Shown here: positions 53,765 through 62,500 of the stretch, piece after piece | How positions within the stretch are numbered: the first letter of the stretch is position 1 | Layout of the letters: each line of letters begins with the position of its first letter | Assembly: GCF_902616385.1 (NCBI RefSeq) | Contig: NZ_CACMSM010000005.1 | Location: 1 to 64,000, forward strand | Direction of reading: 5' to 3' | DNA length: 64,000 bases | DNA from: an uncultured Prochlorococcus sp. | GTDB lineage: Bacteria; Cyanobacteriota; Cyanobacteriia; PCC-6307; Cyanobiaceae | The notes under the pieces: model-generated | Seen by the model: only the letters and a program-made list of their open reading frames with translations | What the model was told of the DNA's origin: nothing | The model's database searches: none | Made by a program: the position numbers and the translations under genes

Positions 53765-54910
53765 TTATTCTCTGTTTTCTAGGCTAGTCCACTCTCTTGG
53801 TGCTGAACCTGTGTAGATTTGTGATGGTCTGAAAATTCTATTTGCTCCAAGTTGCTCGCGCCAATGAGCTAACCAACCAGCTACTCTAGATATGGCAAAA
53901 ATTGGTGTAAATAAATCACGAGGAATGCCAAGTTTTCTATAAACAAGACCAGAATAAAAGTCCACGTTAGGAAATATACCTTTCGGGCCAAGTCTTGGTA
54001 TTGCCTCTGCCTCAAGTGATTTAGCAACTTCATACATTTCATCTGCTCCAAATCTAATAAAAAGCTCTTCTGCTAGTTTTTGCAGAATTATTGCTCTTGG
54101 ATCTTTGACTTTATATTCTCTGTGGCCGAACCCCATTATCTTGCTTTTGTTCTTTATCGCGTTATCTAAAAAAGACCCAGCATTTTCTGGTGTTCTAATC
54201 TCTTCTAACATTGCAATCACATCCTCATTTGCTCCTCCGTGCAGTGGACCAGCCAGGGTTCCTACTGCAGAGGCGATGACAGCATATGGGTCTGTAAGAG
54301 TGCTTGCAGTCACTCTAGCGCTAAATGTACTTGCGTTTAAACTATGTTCGGCATGTAGAATTAAACACCTATCAAAAACTTTTGCAGCTATGGGATCTTG
54401 TTCTTTTTCAGTCAGCATGTAAAGAAAATTTGATGAGTAAGTTAAATCATCTCTAGGTTGAATTGGATCTTGTCCTTTTCTTATAAGTTGAAACGCAGCA
54501 ATCATTGTGGGTATTTTTGCTATTAGTCTTATGACTGCGTTGTAGATGTAATTAGGATCATCTATCGCTCTACGCGAATAGAAGAGCCCTAAAGAAGCTG
54601 CACTAGATTGAAGAGCATCCATGGGGTGACCTGTCGCAGGGAAACATTTCATCATATCTCTGACTCTAAAACTTAACCTTCGGTGCATCTGAACTTCTTG
54701 TTCAAAATCTCTTAGCTGAACAGCTGTGGGCAATTCACCCCAAATTAGTAGGTAAGCAGTTTCTAAAAAACTGCTTTTTTTCGATAGTTCCTCAATGGAA
54801 TACCCTCTGTACAACAATTTACCTTTATTGCCGTCAATATCACAGATAGATGAATTAGTAACTGGGACACCCTCTAATCCTGGTTTTAAAACTAGTTTGT
54901 TACTGTCCAA
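53765..54910 (-). CDS. gltA: Citrate synthase
   Basis: Condenses acetyl-CoA and oxaloacetate. Catalytic segments: HAEHSLNAS (His), GPLHGGANEDV (His), and GFGHREYKVKDPRA with the final Asp in the C-terminal part (VDFYSGLVY). Length is 381 residues, short type. The start is a TTG at 54908-54910, beginning DSNKLVLKPGLEGVPVTNSSIC. It supplies 2-oxoglutarate carbon for ammonium assimilation in an organism lacking a full TCA cycle. A hairpin with T tract lies antisense within its 5' third. Confidence 0.93.
   Translation of the reverse strand: MDSNKLVLKPGLEGVPVTNSSICDIDGNKGKLLYRGYSIEELSKKSSFLETAYLLIWGELPTAVQLRDFEQEVQMHRRLSFRVRDMMKCFPATGHPMDALQSSAASLGLFYSRRAIDDPNYIYNAVIRLIAKIPTMIAAFQLIRKGQDPIQPRDDLTYSSNFLYMLTEKEQDPIAAKVFDRCLILHAEHSLNASTFSARVTASTLTDPYAVIASAVGTLAGPLHGGANEDVIAMLEEIRTPENAGSFLDNAIKNKSKIMGFGHREYKVKDPRAIILQKLAEELFIRFGADEMYEVAKSLEAEAIPRLGPKGIFPNVDFYSGLVYRKLGIPRDLFTPIFAISRVAGWLAHWREQLGANRIFRPSQIYTGSAPREWTSLENRE
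54754..54781 (+). terminator. Terminator-like hairpin antisense to gltA
   Basis: On the plus strand, AAGCAGTTT (54754-54762) pairs perfectly with AAACTGCTT (54768-54776) over a 5-nt loop, followed by a T tract to 54781. It lies inside gltA codons for a Ser/Leu-rich segment, on the opposite strand to the gene. It would stop antisense transcription, or be a coincidence of AT-rich coding. Confidence 0.45.
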
Positions 54911-55035
54911 TTGCTTAATTCAATATCAAATACTTATAGATTAAAGATAGTCAAATAATTTTTAATTAACCACAAGATATTAATTTCATAAAAATTTCAA
55001 ATGATTGTCTTTGAAGCTTATTTGAAAAACTTTGA

Positions 55036-56496
55036 TTAAGGTATTTTTAAACTTGTTTCTGTATAAAGAATTGGATTTTTTTCTGGAATAGATTGACTTA
55101 TGATTTCTAGATATTCTTCATTTGATATTTTTAAAATATTTCTAATGAGAAAATTGAGATCCTCCAAATCAGGTAAATATTTAATTTTATTGGAATTTTC
55201 ATCTTTGATATCAACTTTGGCAAAAAGAAAAGCAGATTTATCTTTACAACTTTTTAGGTAGAAAAATTTTTTTGAGATTGTTTCTAGTTTTTTACTATCT
55301 ATTAAAAAATTACTTATGAATTGCAAACCTCCGGATTCTATTAAATAGATATTTTCAAAAGTTAATTGTTTTATTGCATCGTTTTTTTCTTCAAGAATAT
55401 TTTTGGAGTATATTGAGTAAATATCTTCATTTTTTTTTAAAGTATATTTGTTGAAATCTTTTAATTTTTTCAAAGCACTTAAATCAAATTGATTTTCAGT
55501 ATTTTTTTCAAATGTAAAAAGCCAATCTTTTTTTGAATTGAGAATTAAGATATTTTGATTTGTATTTTGGTTAAAATCTTCAAAAAAACTTTGTTCAAAA
55601 TTATTTATGAAAGGTTTTAGATATTTGTCAAAATTTTTTATATCACTAAAAATTGAAATTTCAGGATTTTCTTTATTCGTATTTTCTTTATTTATAAACT
55701 TATCGTAAGCAAGAATATCAATATTTTTTTTATTATTTAGTAAATATGATTTCAGAATTAAATGTTTATTTTTTAAATCAAATGTAGTTGCTAAAATATC
55801 CTCATTTTTATTAGTAAAAATTTCTTTATCAAAAAATATACTTTCCCCAAATTTTTTTGTAAATAATATATTTTTTTGATTTTTGAGTCCAAAAAGTTCT
55901 CCCTCATACTGAAATTTTTTTTCTTTAAAATCATTACTAAAGTTAATACTATTTTTGATCAATTTTTTATCTGATGAAGCAATTATATAATTATCGTCGG
56001 TTCGGTATATATAGTTAAGGAAATTTATTTTGTTTTCTCTATTTATTGAAATTATCTCATCAATTTGATCAATTTTATTAGGCAAATTTAATAAATCGTC
56101 TATTGTTTTTTCTGGCTTAATTTTAAAAATAATCAAAATATCATCTTTAAGATGTTTATTATTTTCAAAAAATGAGACTATAAGTTCATTGTTGTAGATA
56201 TCTTCTAATTTATTTTTGCCTAGATCTATACCTAAGTAATCTAATATAGAGTCTTTTATTAAAACAAATTCATCTTGGTTTGTTGAATTTTTATCTTTTT
56301 CATTATTATTAAAAATATTAAAACTATCTAAATTTGAAATAAATAATAATTTATTGTTTTCAGGTACATATCTTAAGATATTTAGTTGCTCAATATTTGT
56401 ACTTTGCTCCTTATTTTTATTAGCAGAAACTTTTTTAAAACCAAAAAAAATTAATAAAGATAATAATAGTATTATTGCTACTACTCTAAGTTTCAT
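55036..56496 (-). CDS. DUF3352-like membrane-anchored protein
   Basis: A 486-residue protein with an N-terminal hydrophobic anchor (residues about 3-22), then an extracytoplasmic region. The segment LNILRYVPENNKLLFISNLDSFN fits the DUF3352 family of cyanobacteria, whose function is unknown. The rest is extremely rich in Lys, Asn, Ile and Glu, reflecting strong AT bias and rapid divergence. A TTG at 56502 adds two residues; I use the ATG at 56496. A homologue search would be needed to find functional residues; I see none. Confidence 0.65.
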   Translation of the reverse strand: MKLRVVAIILLLSLLIFFGFKKVSANKNKEQSTNIEQLNILRYVPENNKLLFISNLDSFNIFNNNEKDKNSTNQDEFVLIKDSILDYLGIDLGKNKLEDIYNNELIVSFFENNKHLKDDILIIFKIKPEKTIDDLLNLPNKIDQIDEIISINRENKINFLNYIYRTDDNYIIASSDKKLIKNSINFSNDFKEKKFQYEGELFGLKNQKNILFTKKFGESIFFDKEIFTNKNEDILATTFDLKNKHLILKSYLLNNKKNIDILAYDKFINKENTNKENPEISIFSDIKNFDKYLKPFINNFEQSFFEDFNQNTNQNILILNSKKDWLFTFEKNTENQFDLSALKKLKDFNKYTLKKNEDIYSIYSKNILEEKNDAIKQLTFENIYLIESGGLQFISNFLIDSKKLETISKKFFYLKSCKDKSAFLFAKVDIKDENSNKIKYLPDLEDLNFLIRNILKISNEEYLEIISQSIPEKNPILYTETSLKIP

Positions 56497-56585
56497 TATC
56501 AATGTTTATTTTTATTTTTAACAATAAAATTCCTACTGCAACTTAATTTATTAAATTGTAAATAACACATAATTTATTCTATAAA

Positions 56586-56936
56586 TTGGGAAGCTATCCA
56601 AAATCTATAAATGCTTTTAGTCTCAATGATTGGTTTGATTCTGAGAAAGAAGATCCAGTTTTGATTGATGTAAGAGAACAGTCAGAGCTTGAAATAGCTC
56701 GTTTCTCAAAAGAATTTTTACATATACCAATTAGTAAAGTAACTTCTGAATATGTTGAAGAAATATTTGCTGGTTTATTAGATAGAGAAATTGTAGTTAC
56801 CTGTCATGCAGGAATAAGAAGTTATAACTTTTCTCAATGGTGCTTGGATAATAATATTGTGAGCGAAATATGGAATTTGGAGGAGGGTATTGATGGATGG
56901 AGTAGATATATTGACCCATCAATCCCAAGGTATTGA
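56586..56936 (+). CDS. Rhodanese-like sulfurtransferase
   Basis: A 116-residue single-domain rhodanese. The CH2-like active-site loop is VVTCHAGIRSYNFSQW with the catalytic Cys (about residue 77) and a Gly/Arg loop. The front motif VLIDVREQSELEIARF and the C-terminal IWNLEEGIDGWSRYIDPSIPRY are typical. It could carry sulfane sulfur to Fe-S or thiolation pathways; the partner is unknown. The start is a TTG at 56586. It is convergent with trpB, which ends directly after it. Confidence 0.88.
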   Translation: MGSYPKSINAFSLNDWFDSEKEDPVLIDVREQSELEIARFSKEFLHIPISKVTSEYVEEIFAGLLDREIVVTCHAGIRSYNFSQWCLDNNIVSEIWNLEEGIDGWSRYIDPSIPRY

Positions 56937-58181
56937 TTAAATATCTAATGAAGATGCAACAGTATTAACATCTTTGTCTCCTCTACCAGAGCAATTGATA
57001 ACTATATGAGTATCTTTTTCAAGAGTAGGGCATAATTTATCTAACCAAGCAAAGGCATGGGAAGTTTCAAGTGCAGGTATAATCCCTTCTAGTTCACTAA
57101 CAAGTTTTAAAGCTTCTAAAGCTTCTTGATCTGTGACTGATCCATATTCTGCTCTACCTATATCTTTTAAATGGCTATGTTCAGGTCCTACTCCAGGGTA
57201 GTCTAAACCTGCACTTATTGAGTGAGCTTCTTGTACTTGACCATTATTATCTTGCAAGAGAAGACTCATTGATCCATGCAAAATTCCAATTGACCCTTTA
57301 GTGATAGTGGCAGCATGTTTGTCAGTATCAACTCCGCTTCCCGCGGCTTCAACTCCAATAAGACGTACAGAAGTTTCTTTAACAAAAGGATGGAAAAGCC
57401 CCATTGCATTTGATCCTCCACCTACACAAGCAAGCAAAATATCGGGCAAAGATCCAAATGATTCAAAACATTGTTTTTTAGTTTCTTCACCTATAACTGC
57501 ATGAAAATCTCGCACAATCTTTGGGAAAGGGTGTGGGCCTGCAACAGATCCTAAAATGTAGTGTGTGGTTTCGACATTAGAAACCCAATCTCTAATGGCC
57601 TCACTAGTAGCATCCTTAAGTGTTGCAGTTCCAGAATTTACAACTTTAACTTCAGCTCCTAAAAGTTTCATTCTGAAAACGTTAAGGGATTGCCTTTTTA
57701 TGTCTTCAGCACCCATGTAGATAATACATTTCAAGCCAAATCTCGCACAAACAGTAGCAGTAGCAACTCCATGCTGACCTGCTCCAGTTTCTGCAATTAT
57801 TCTTTTTTTGCCCATTCTTATTGCCAATAAAGCTTGTCCAAGAGCATTATTAATTTTGTGAGCCCCAGTATGATTTAAATCTTCTCTTTTAAGCCATATT
57901 CTAGGAGTTGCTTGTTTATTTTTGTAATGTTCAGTAAGTCTTTTGGCTTCATAAAGTGGTGTTTCTCTTCCTACATAAGTCTTTAGAAGATGATTTAATT
58001 CTTCTACAAAAAGTTTATCTTTCCATGCATTAGATGCAGCGTCTTCAAGCTCAAAAAGAGCGGGCATTAGCGTTTCAGGAACATATTGACCACCATATTT
58101 TCCAAATCTTCCCTCTTTAGAGGGTTGATTTAAATCGTCATTTTTATAGTTTTGATCTTTGCGAGAAAATGTACTTACCAC
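56937..58181 (-). CDS. trpB: Tryptophan synthase beta chain
   Basis: Joins indole with serine using PLP. The Schiff-base lysine is in [15 protein letters not shown]. The glycine-rich phosphate loop [12 protein letters not shown] and the catalytic Glu region [20 protein letters not shown] are complete. Length 414 includes the usual N-terminal extension ([22 protein letters not shown]). The start is a GTG at 58179-58181. The partner trpA is not adjacent, as is common in cyanobacteria. Confidence 0.95.
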   Translation of the reverse strand: MVSTFSRKDQNYKNDDLNQPSKEGRFGKYGGQYVPETLMPALFELEDAASNAWKDKLFVEELNHLLKTYVGRETPLYEAKRLTEHYKNKQATPRIWLKREDLNHTGAHKINNALGQALLAIRMGKKRIIAETGAGQHGVATATVCARFGLKCIIYMGAEDIKRQSLNVFRMKLLGAEVKVVNSGTATLKDATSEAIRDWVSNVETTHYILGSVAGPHPFPKIVRDFHAVIGEETKKQCFESFGSLPDILLACVGGGSNAMGLFHPFVKETSVRLIGVEAAGSGVDTDKHAATITKGSIGILHGSMSLLLQDNNGQVQEAHSISAGLDYPGVGPEHSHLKDIGRAEYGSVTDQEALEALKLVSELEGIIPALETSHAFAWLDKLCPTLEKDTHIVINCSGRGDKDVNTVASSLDI

Positions 58182-58229
58182 TTTTTCTATAGAATAAGTA
58201 TTAACTAACTATAGATTATATTTAAAATA

Positions 58230-58541
58230 ATGGGAAAAAAGAATTGGATCGAATTTGATAATCAAGAAAAGAAATCTGAAGCAACAGCTAAGATAGATAC
58301 TTTTAATAAAAGATCAAAAATAAATATTTCAAAACAAAAAAAAGGTAAAAAGGGTAAGACTATAACTTTAATTAGAGGTTTAGGCACAGAGGATGAAATC
58401 TTATTAAAAGAATTACTAAAAAAAATTAAAGTTTTTTGTGGGACTGGAGGAACATTAATTGATAGCAATATCCAGTTACAGGGTGATATGGTATTGAAAT
58501 CAATTGAGTTTCTTCGTAAAGAGGGATTTCATAATTTATGA
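58230..58541 (+). CDS. SUI1/eIF1-like translation factor (YciH type)
   Basis: A 103-residue protein. A basic, flexible N-terminus (residues 1-45, many Lys) precedes the SUI1 fold KTITLIRGLGTEDEILLKELLKKIKVFCGTGGTLIDSNIQLQGDMVLKSIEFLRKEG. The glycine-rich CGTGGTL loop is the conserved tip. Bacterial YciH proteins are thought to influence initiation fidelity. It lies 48 bp from the divergent trpB start and 43 bp before cysC. Confidence 0.88.
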   Translation: MGKKNWIEFDNQEKKSEATAKIDTFNKRSKINISKQKKGKKGKTITLIRGLGTEDEILLKELLKKIKVFCGTGGTLIDSNIQLQGDMVLKSIEFLRKEGFHNL

Positions 58542-58584
58542 AGTAAGGGTTAGGATAGGTTTTTAATTTTTGATGAAGTAAAAA

Positions 58585-59208
58585 ATGAAAGAACAAAATC
58601 AAACAAAGTCAACCAATATAAAGTGGCACAACTTAACAATTGATAGAGAAAAGTTAGAGAAAATGAGAGGTCATAAAGGTATGGTTATCTGGTTTACAGG
58701 TTTATCTGGTTCTGGTAAAAGTACTTTGGCCAACGCTTTAAATGAAGTTTTACACTTAGATGGTTTTTCGACTTATGTTTTGGATGGAGATAATATTAGA
58801 CACGGTTTATGTAAAGATCTTGGTTTCTCGGATAAAGATAGAGAAGAAAATATAAGAAGAATTGGTGAAGTTGCGAATTTATTTATGAATGCTGGGATAA
58901 TAACCATTACAGCATTCGTTTCACCATTTATTAGCGATAGAGATAACGTAAGAAAAATTATTGGATCTAAGGATTTTATTGAAGTTTATTGTGCTGCTGA
59001 TATCACAGTTTGCGAAAATAGGGATACTAAAGGTCTTTACAAGAAAGCTCGTTTGGGTGAAATTAAGGAATTTACAGGGATTTCTAGTCCATATGAAGCT
59101 CCTCTTAATCCCGAAATTGTTGTTGATACAGGTTCGTTAGAATTAAATGATTCCGTTGAAAAAGTTCTTAACTACCTTAAAAAAGAAAACTTTCTTAACA
59201 AGGCCTAA
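58585..59208 (+). CDS. cysC: Adenylylsulfate kinase
   Basis: Phosphorylates APS to PAPS. The P-loop is GLSGSGKST (residues about 38-46). The PAPS/APS site is DGDNIRHGLCKDLGFS, and the lid YKKARLGEIKEFTGISSPYE is intact. Length is 207 residues with a standard N-terminus. PAPS serves sulfate reduction or sulfolipid/sulfated products; cysK at 19.5 kb acts later in the pathway. purE, convergent, ends 15 bp away. Confidence 0.94.
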   Translation: MKEQNQTKSTNIKWHNLTIDREKLEKMRGHKGMVIWFTGLSGSGKSTLANALNEVLHLDGFSTYVLDGDNIRHGLCKDLGFSDKDREENIRRIGEVANLFMNAGIITITAFVSPFISDRDNVRKIIGSKDFIEVYCAADITVCENRDTKGLYKKARLGEIKEFTGISSPYEAPLNPEIVVDTGSLELNDSVEKVLNYLKKENFLNKA

Positions 59209-59223
59209 TAGAAAAATATTAGT

Positions 59224-59760
59224 TCATTTATTTTGAAGATAATTTTCAGGTCCAATAGTTGATAACTTTCTATTTTTAGTTCTTACTTGTGTATGAAGAT
59301 TTTCTCTAAATTCTTTTAAATTTTTCTTTACGGATTCATCAAATAAACTAATCATCTCTATTGCCAATAATCCAGCATTCTGTCCTCCATTAATGGCAAC
59401 TGTTGCAACTGGAATCCCAGCGGGCATTTGAACTATTGATAAAAGAGAGTCAATCCCCTTAAGTGTCTTACTCTCTACTGGTACTCCAATTATAGGAATG
59501 CAAGTTATAGATGCCAGCATTCCTGGAAGATGAGCAGCACCACCAGCACCGGCAATTATTACTTTTATGTTTTCTGACTCTGCATTTTTTGCATATTCCA
59601 TCATTTCAATAGGTGTTCGATGGGCAGAAAGTATACAGACTTCAGTTTTTATTCCAAATTCTCTTAAAATATCAATAGCTGGTTCCAATGTTTTTAAATC
59701 TGAATCACTACCCATTACGACAGCAATTTTATAAATATTTTTAGAATTCAATTCTGACAA
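59224..59760 (-). CDS. purE: N5-carboxyaminoimidazole ribonucleotide mutase
   Basis: Rearranges N5-CAIR to CAIR in purine synthesis. The catalytic block VVMGSDSDLKTLEPA and the general acid His in LSAHRTPIEM are present. The GAGGAAHLPGMLAS loop is complete. Length is 178 residues. It is divergent from chlM across 89 bp that contain an inverted repeat at the promoter. purK is not in the window. Confidence 0.94.
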   Translation of the reverse strand: MSELNSKNIYKIAVVMGSDSDLKTLEPAIDILREFGIKTEVCILSAHRTPIEMMEYAKNAESENIKVIIAGAGGAAHLPGMLASITCIPIIGVPVESKTLKGIDSLLSIVQMPAGIPVATVAINGGQNAGLLAIEMISLFDESVKKNLKEFRENLHTQVRTKNRKLSTIGPENYLQNK

Positions 59761-59781
59761 AATAACAAATCAATTCTTTCC

Positions 59782-59810
59782 TATAATGGCGCGCAATTAA
59801 TTTGGCGCCA
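59782..59810 (+). promoter_or_regulatory. chlM promoter with overlapping GC-rich inverted repeat
   Basis: A perfect TATAAT (59782-59787) reads toward chlM. TGGCGC (59787-59792) and GCGCCA (59805-59810) form a 6-bp inverted repeat with a 12-nt centre, spanning the expected transcription start. The GC-rich arms stand out in this AT-rich spacer. Either a regulator site or a 5' leader hairpin is plausible. Confidence 0.5.
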
Positions 59811-59849
59811 GTTAGTTAGTATAAAAAGAATAAATTTTCATAGAATATC

Positions 59850-60551
59850 ATGACGTCAAATAAGATTATCGAAAAAAGTGAAGTGAGAGAGTATTTTAAT
59901 GGCACTGGCTTTGAAAGATGGAATAAAATTTATAGCAAATCTGATGAAATTAATACAGTTCAGAAAAATATTAGGAAAGGACATCAAAAAACTGTAGATG
60001 ATGTAGTTTCATACATCAAAAATTATCCTGAACTAACAAAAAAAAGTTATTGTGATGCAGGATGTGGTGTAGGAAGTCTTTCCATACCTTTACTAAGACT
60101 TGGTATAAAAGAACTACAGGTGAGCGATATTTCTTCTGAAATGATTAAAGAAACAAAGAAACGCATTAATGAATTAGGTCTTAATCAAGGTAAAATTAAA
60201 TATGAAGTCTGTGATCTGGAAAAATTAAAAGGATTATTTGATGTTGTAATTTGTTTGGATGTATTTATTCATTATCCTCAACCGGTCGCAGAAGAAATGG
60301 TTCAACATCTATGCGATTTAAGCAAAGAAAAACTAATAGTTAGCTTTGCTCCTTATACTCCAGTTCTCGCTGTTCTAAAAAATATTGGAAAATTATTTCC
60401 TGGGCCAAGTAAAACTACAAGAGCATATACATTGAAAGAAAAAGGTATTATTCATGCTGCTAAAGAAAGAGGATTTAAAGTGGTTAAAAAGAAATTAAAT
60501 CAAGCTCCTTTTTATTTTTCAAAACTAATTGAATTCGAAAAAATTAAATAA
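59850..60551 (+). CDS. chlM: Magnesium protoporphyrin IX methyltransferase
   Basis: Methylates the C13 propionate of Mg-protoporphyrin IX with SAM, on the way to chlorophyll. The SAM motif DAGCGVGSLSIPLL is near residue 68, the acidic ribose-binding DIS follows, and the segments YFNGTGFERWNKIYS at the start and TTRAYTLKEKGI near the end identify ChlM. Length is 233 residues. Prochlorococcus uses it for divinyl chlorophylls. rre1 is convergent, ending 1 bp away. Confidence 0.94.
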   Translation: MTSNKIIEKSEVREYFNGTGFERWNKIYSKSDEINTVQKNIRKGHQKTVDDVVSYIKNYPELTKKSYCDAGCGVGSLSIPLLRLGIKELQVSDISSEMIKETKKRINELGLNQGKIKYEVCDLEKLKGLFDVVICLDVFIHYPQPVAEEMVQHLCDLSKEKLIVSFAPYTPVLAVLKNIGKLFPGPSKTTRAYTLKEKGIIHAAKERGFKVVKKKLNQAPFYFSKLIEFEKIK

Positions 60552-60552
60552 T

Positions 60553-61281
60553 TTATTTTACTAAATGATTTTCAAGTGCATAACGAACTAATTCGGTTCG
60601 GCTAGATGTACCTGTCTTGATAAAAAGTCTACTTACATATTTCTCAACATTTCTAATAGATGTTTCAAGCTGTCTTGCAATTTCCTTGTTCATCAGTCCC
60701 TCAGCTACTAGTTGAAGCACACTTGCTTCTCTTGGAGTAAAACTCGGAAGATCTATTTTATTTTCTGGATTAGTTTGGTTTTGGTCTGTGAGCATAGATT
60801 TTATTTCAGTAATTTGTTTTGCCATTTTGCTTACATCAATATCTGCGAATCGTGCTGCCTCTTTTAGTAAACGTTCTTGTCTGTTGATTACATTTTTAAC
60901 TCTTGCAGCTAATTCATCGGGATCGAAAGGTTTGGAAATATAATCATCAACTCCTGCAAGATATCCTTCGGTTCTGTCTAGGGTCATTCCTTTTGCGGTT
61001 AGAAAAATAACTGGAGTTCCTCCTAATTTTTCATCCTCTCTAATTTTTTCTAATAAAGCATAACCGTTGGCTCGAGGCATCATAACATCGCTAATTATCA
61101 AATCAGGGAAGACTGTTTGAGCTTTTTCCCAACCATCCTCTCCATCAACTGCAATAAATATTTCAAAGCCTTCATCTTCTAGAAATGTTTTAACAGCTGT
61201 TCTTAAACCAGGCTCATCATCAACTAATAAAATTCTTGATTTTCTTAACGGTTCATTTTTTATTTGATTAATTTCATTCAT
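60553..61281 (-). CDS. rre1: NarL-type response regulator Rre1 (Ycf29)
   Basis: A 242-residue regulator. The receiver domain has D21-D22 and phosphoacceptor D65 in LIISDVMMPR, with the lysine in DYISKPFDPDELAARV. The C-terminal LuxR domain reads FTPREASVLQLVAEGLMNKEIARQLETSIRNVEKYVSRLFIKTGTSSRTELV, matching the Ycf29/Rre1 branch. In other cyanobacteria Rre1 works with Hik2 and controls stress chaperones. It is divergent from the cysteine desulfurase gene by 56 bp and convergent with chlM. Confidence 0.88.
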   Translation of the reverse strand: MNEINQIKNEPLRKSRILLVDDEPGLRTAVKTFLEDEGFEIFIAVDGEDGWEKAQTVFPDLIISDVMMPRANGYALLEKIREDEKLGGTPVIFLTAKGMTLDRTEGYLAGVDDYISKPFDPDELAARVKNVINRQERLLKEAARFADIDVSKMAKQITEIKSMLTDQNQTNPENKIDLPSFTPREASVLQLVAEGLMNKEIARQLETSIRNVEKYVSRLFIKTGTSSRTELVRYALENHLVK

Positions 61282-61337
61282 TTTTTAAATTCTTTAATTT
61301 GATTTTCTAGTAATAAACAGAATTTTATATACTAAAC

Positions 61338-62486
61338 ATGATGCTATCAACTCCCATACTACTTGACTATCAATCTTCGACTCCTTGCTCTAAGGATGTT
61401 GTTGATTCTATGAAACCTTTTTGGAGTGAGATATTTTCTAATCCTGCAAGCAAATCTAATTTGGCAGGGATTAACGCAAGCGCCATATTGGAAGCTTCAA
61501 GAGAAAAAATAGAACAGAATTTATTTCTTCAGAATAAAAAAGTTATTTTTACAAGTGGGGCAACTGAATCTAATAACTTAGCCTTATTAGGTTTTGCTAG
61601 AAATTTCTATAAAAAAACAGGAAATTATGGACATATTATTACCTTAAAAACGGAGCATAAAGCTGTTTTGGAGCCCCTAAACCAACTAAAAAAAGAGGGA
61701 TTTATGGTTACAGAAATTAATCCTGAGAAAGATGGCTTAATTTCGGAAGAACAATTCAAAAAAAATATAAGAGAAGATACATTTCTGGTTAGTGTCATGT
61801 TGGCAAATAATGAAATAGGAGTTATTCAGCCAATAGAGAATTTTTCAAAAATATGTAAATCGCGAGGAATAACTTTTCACTCTGATTTCGCACAATGTTT
61901 AGGTTATATCGAGTTAGATAATCTTTTATCAGATGTAAATATGATTACGATGAGTTCTCACAAAATATATGGTCCTAAAGGGATAGGACTTCTCTTAATT
62001 GATGAAGAAATTAATCTGGAGCCCTTAATTGTTGGAGGAGGTCAAGAATATGGTCTAAGGTCTGGTACATTACCTCTTCCTTTAGTAGTTGGCTTTGCTA
62101 AAGCAATAGAGATAGCAGTTTTTAATCAAAAAAATAATGCTGAGAAATTACTTTTACACAGAAATAACCTTTTGGAGGGTTTGTTAGAAAATAATTCTGG
62201 TTTATTAATTAATGGCTCCATAGAAAAAAGATTACCTCACAATTTAAACTTGACTGTATTGGATTTAAACGGGGCAAAGTTTCATAAACTTTTAAAATCT
62301 AAAATAATTTGTTCTAGTGGATCTGCATGCAGTAATGGTGAACCATCTCATGTTTTACTAGCCTTAGGTAGATCTTTTAGAGAGGCGGAATCTTCAATAA
62401 GGTTAAGTATTGGATTAAGCACTAACTCAGACGATATAAAACAAGCTATTCATATTCTTACAAATACGATCAAATCATTACGTTAG
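61338..62486 (+). CDS. Cysteine desulfurase (NifS/IscS family)
   Basis: A 382-residue PLP enzyme. The Schiff-base lysine is in MSSHKIYGPKGIG. The PLP-stacking region FTSGATESNNLALLG and the mobile-loop cysteine SGSACSNGEPSHVLLALG are complete. The ATG is followed by MLSTPILLDYQSSTP, the usual short N-terminus. It supplies sulfur for Fe-S clusters or tRNA thiolation. Whether it is the main IscS or one of several NifS-type copies is not clear; the A-type carrier at 15.2 kb is a possible partner. Confidence 0.9.
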   Translation: MMLSTPILLDYQSSTPCSKDVVDSMKPFWSEIFSNPASKSNLAGINASAILEASREKIEQNLFLQNKKVIFTSGATESNNLALLGFARNFYKKTGNYGHIITLKTEHKAVLEPLNQLKKEGFMVTEINPEKDGLISEEQFKKNIREDTFLVSVMLANNEIGVIQPIENFSKICKSRGITFHSDFAQCLGYIELDNLLSDVNMITMSSHKIYGPKGIGLLLIDEEINLEPLIVGGGQEYGLRSGTLPLPLVVGFAKAIEIAVFNQKNNAEKLLLHRNNLLEGLLENNSGLLINGSIEKRLPHNLNLTVLDLNGAKFHKLLKSKIICSSGSACSNGEPSHVLLALGRSFREAESSIRLSIGLSTNSDDIKQAIHILTNTIKSLR

Positions 62487-62500
62487 AAATTATTGGCTCT

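Noticed and set aside
59782-59810. HIP1-type repeat at the chlM promoter
   Set aside because: The GC-rich arms are TGGCGC/GCGCCA, not GCGATCGC, and HIP1 is not expected in this lineage.
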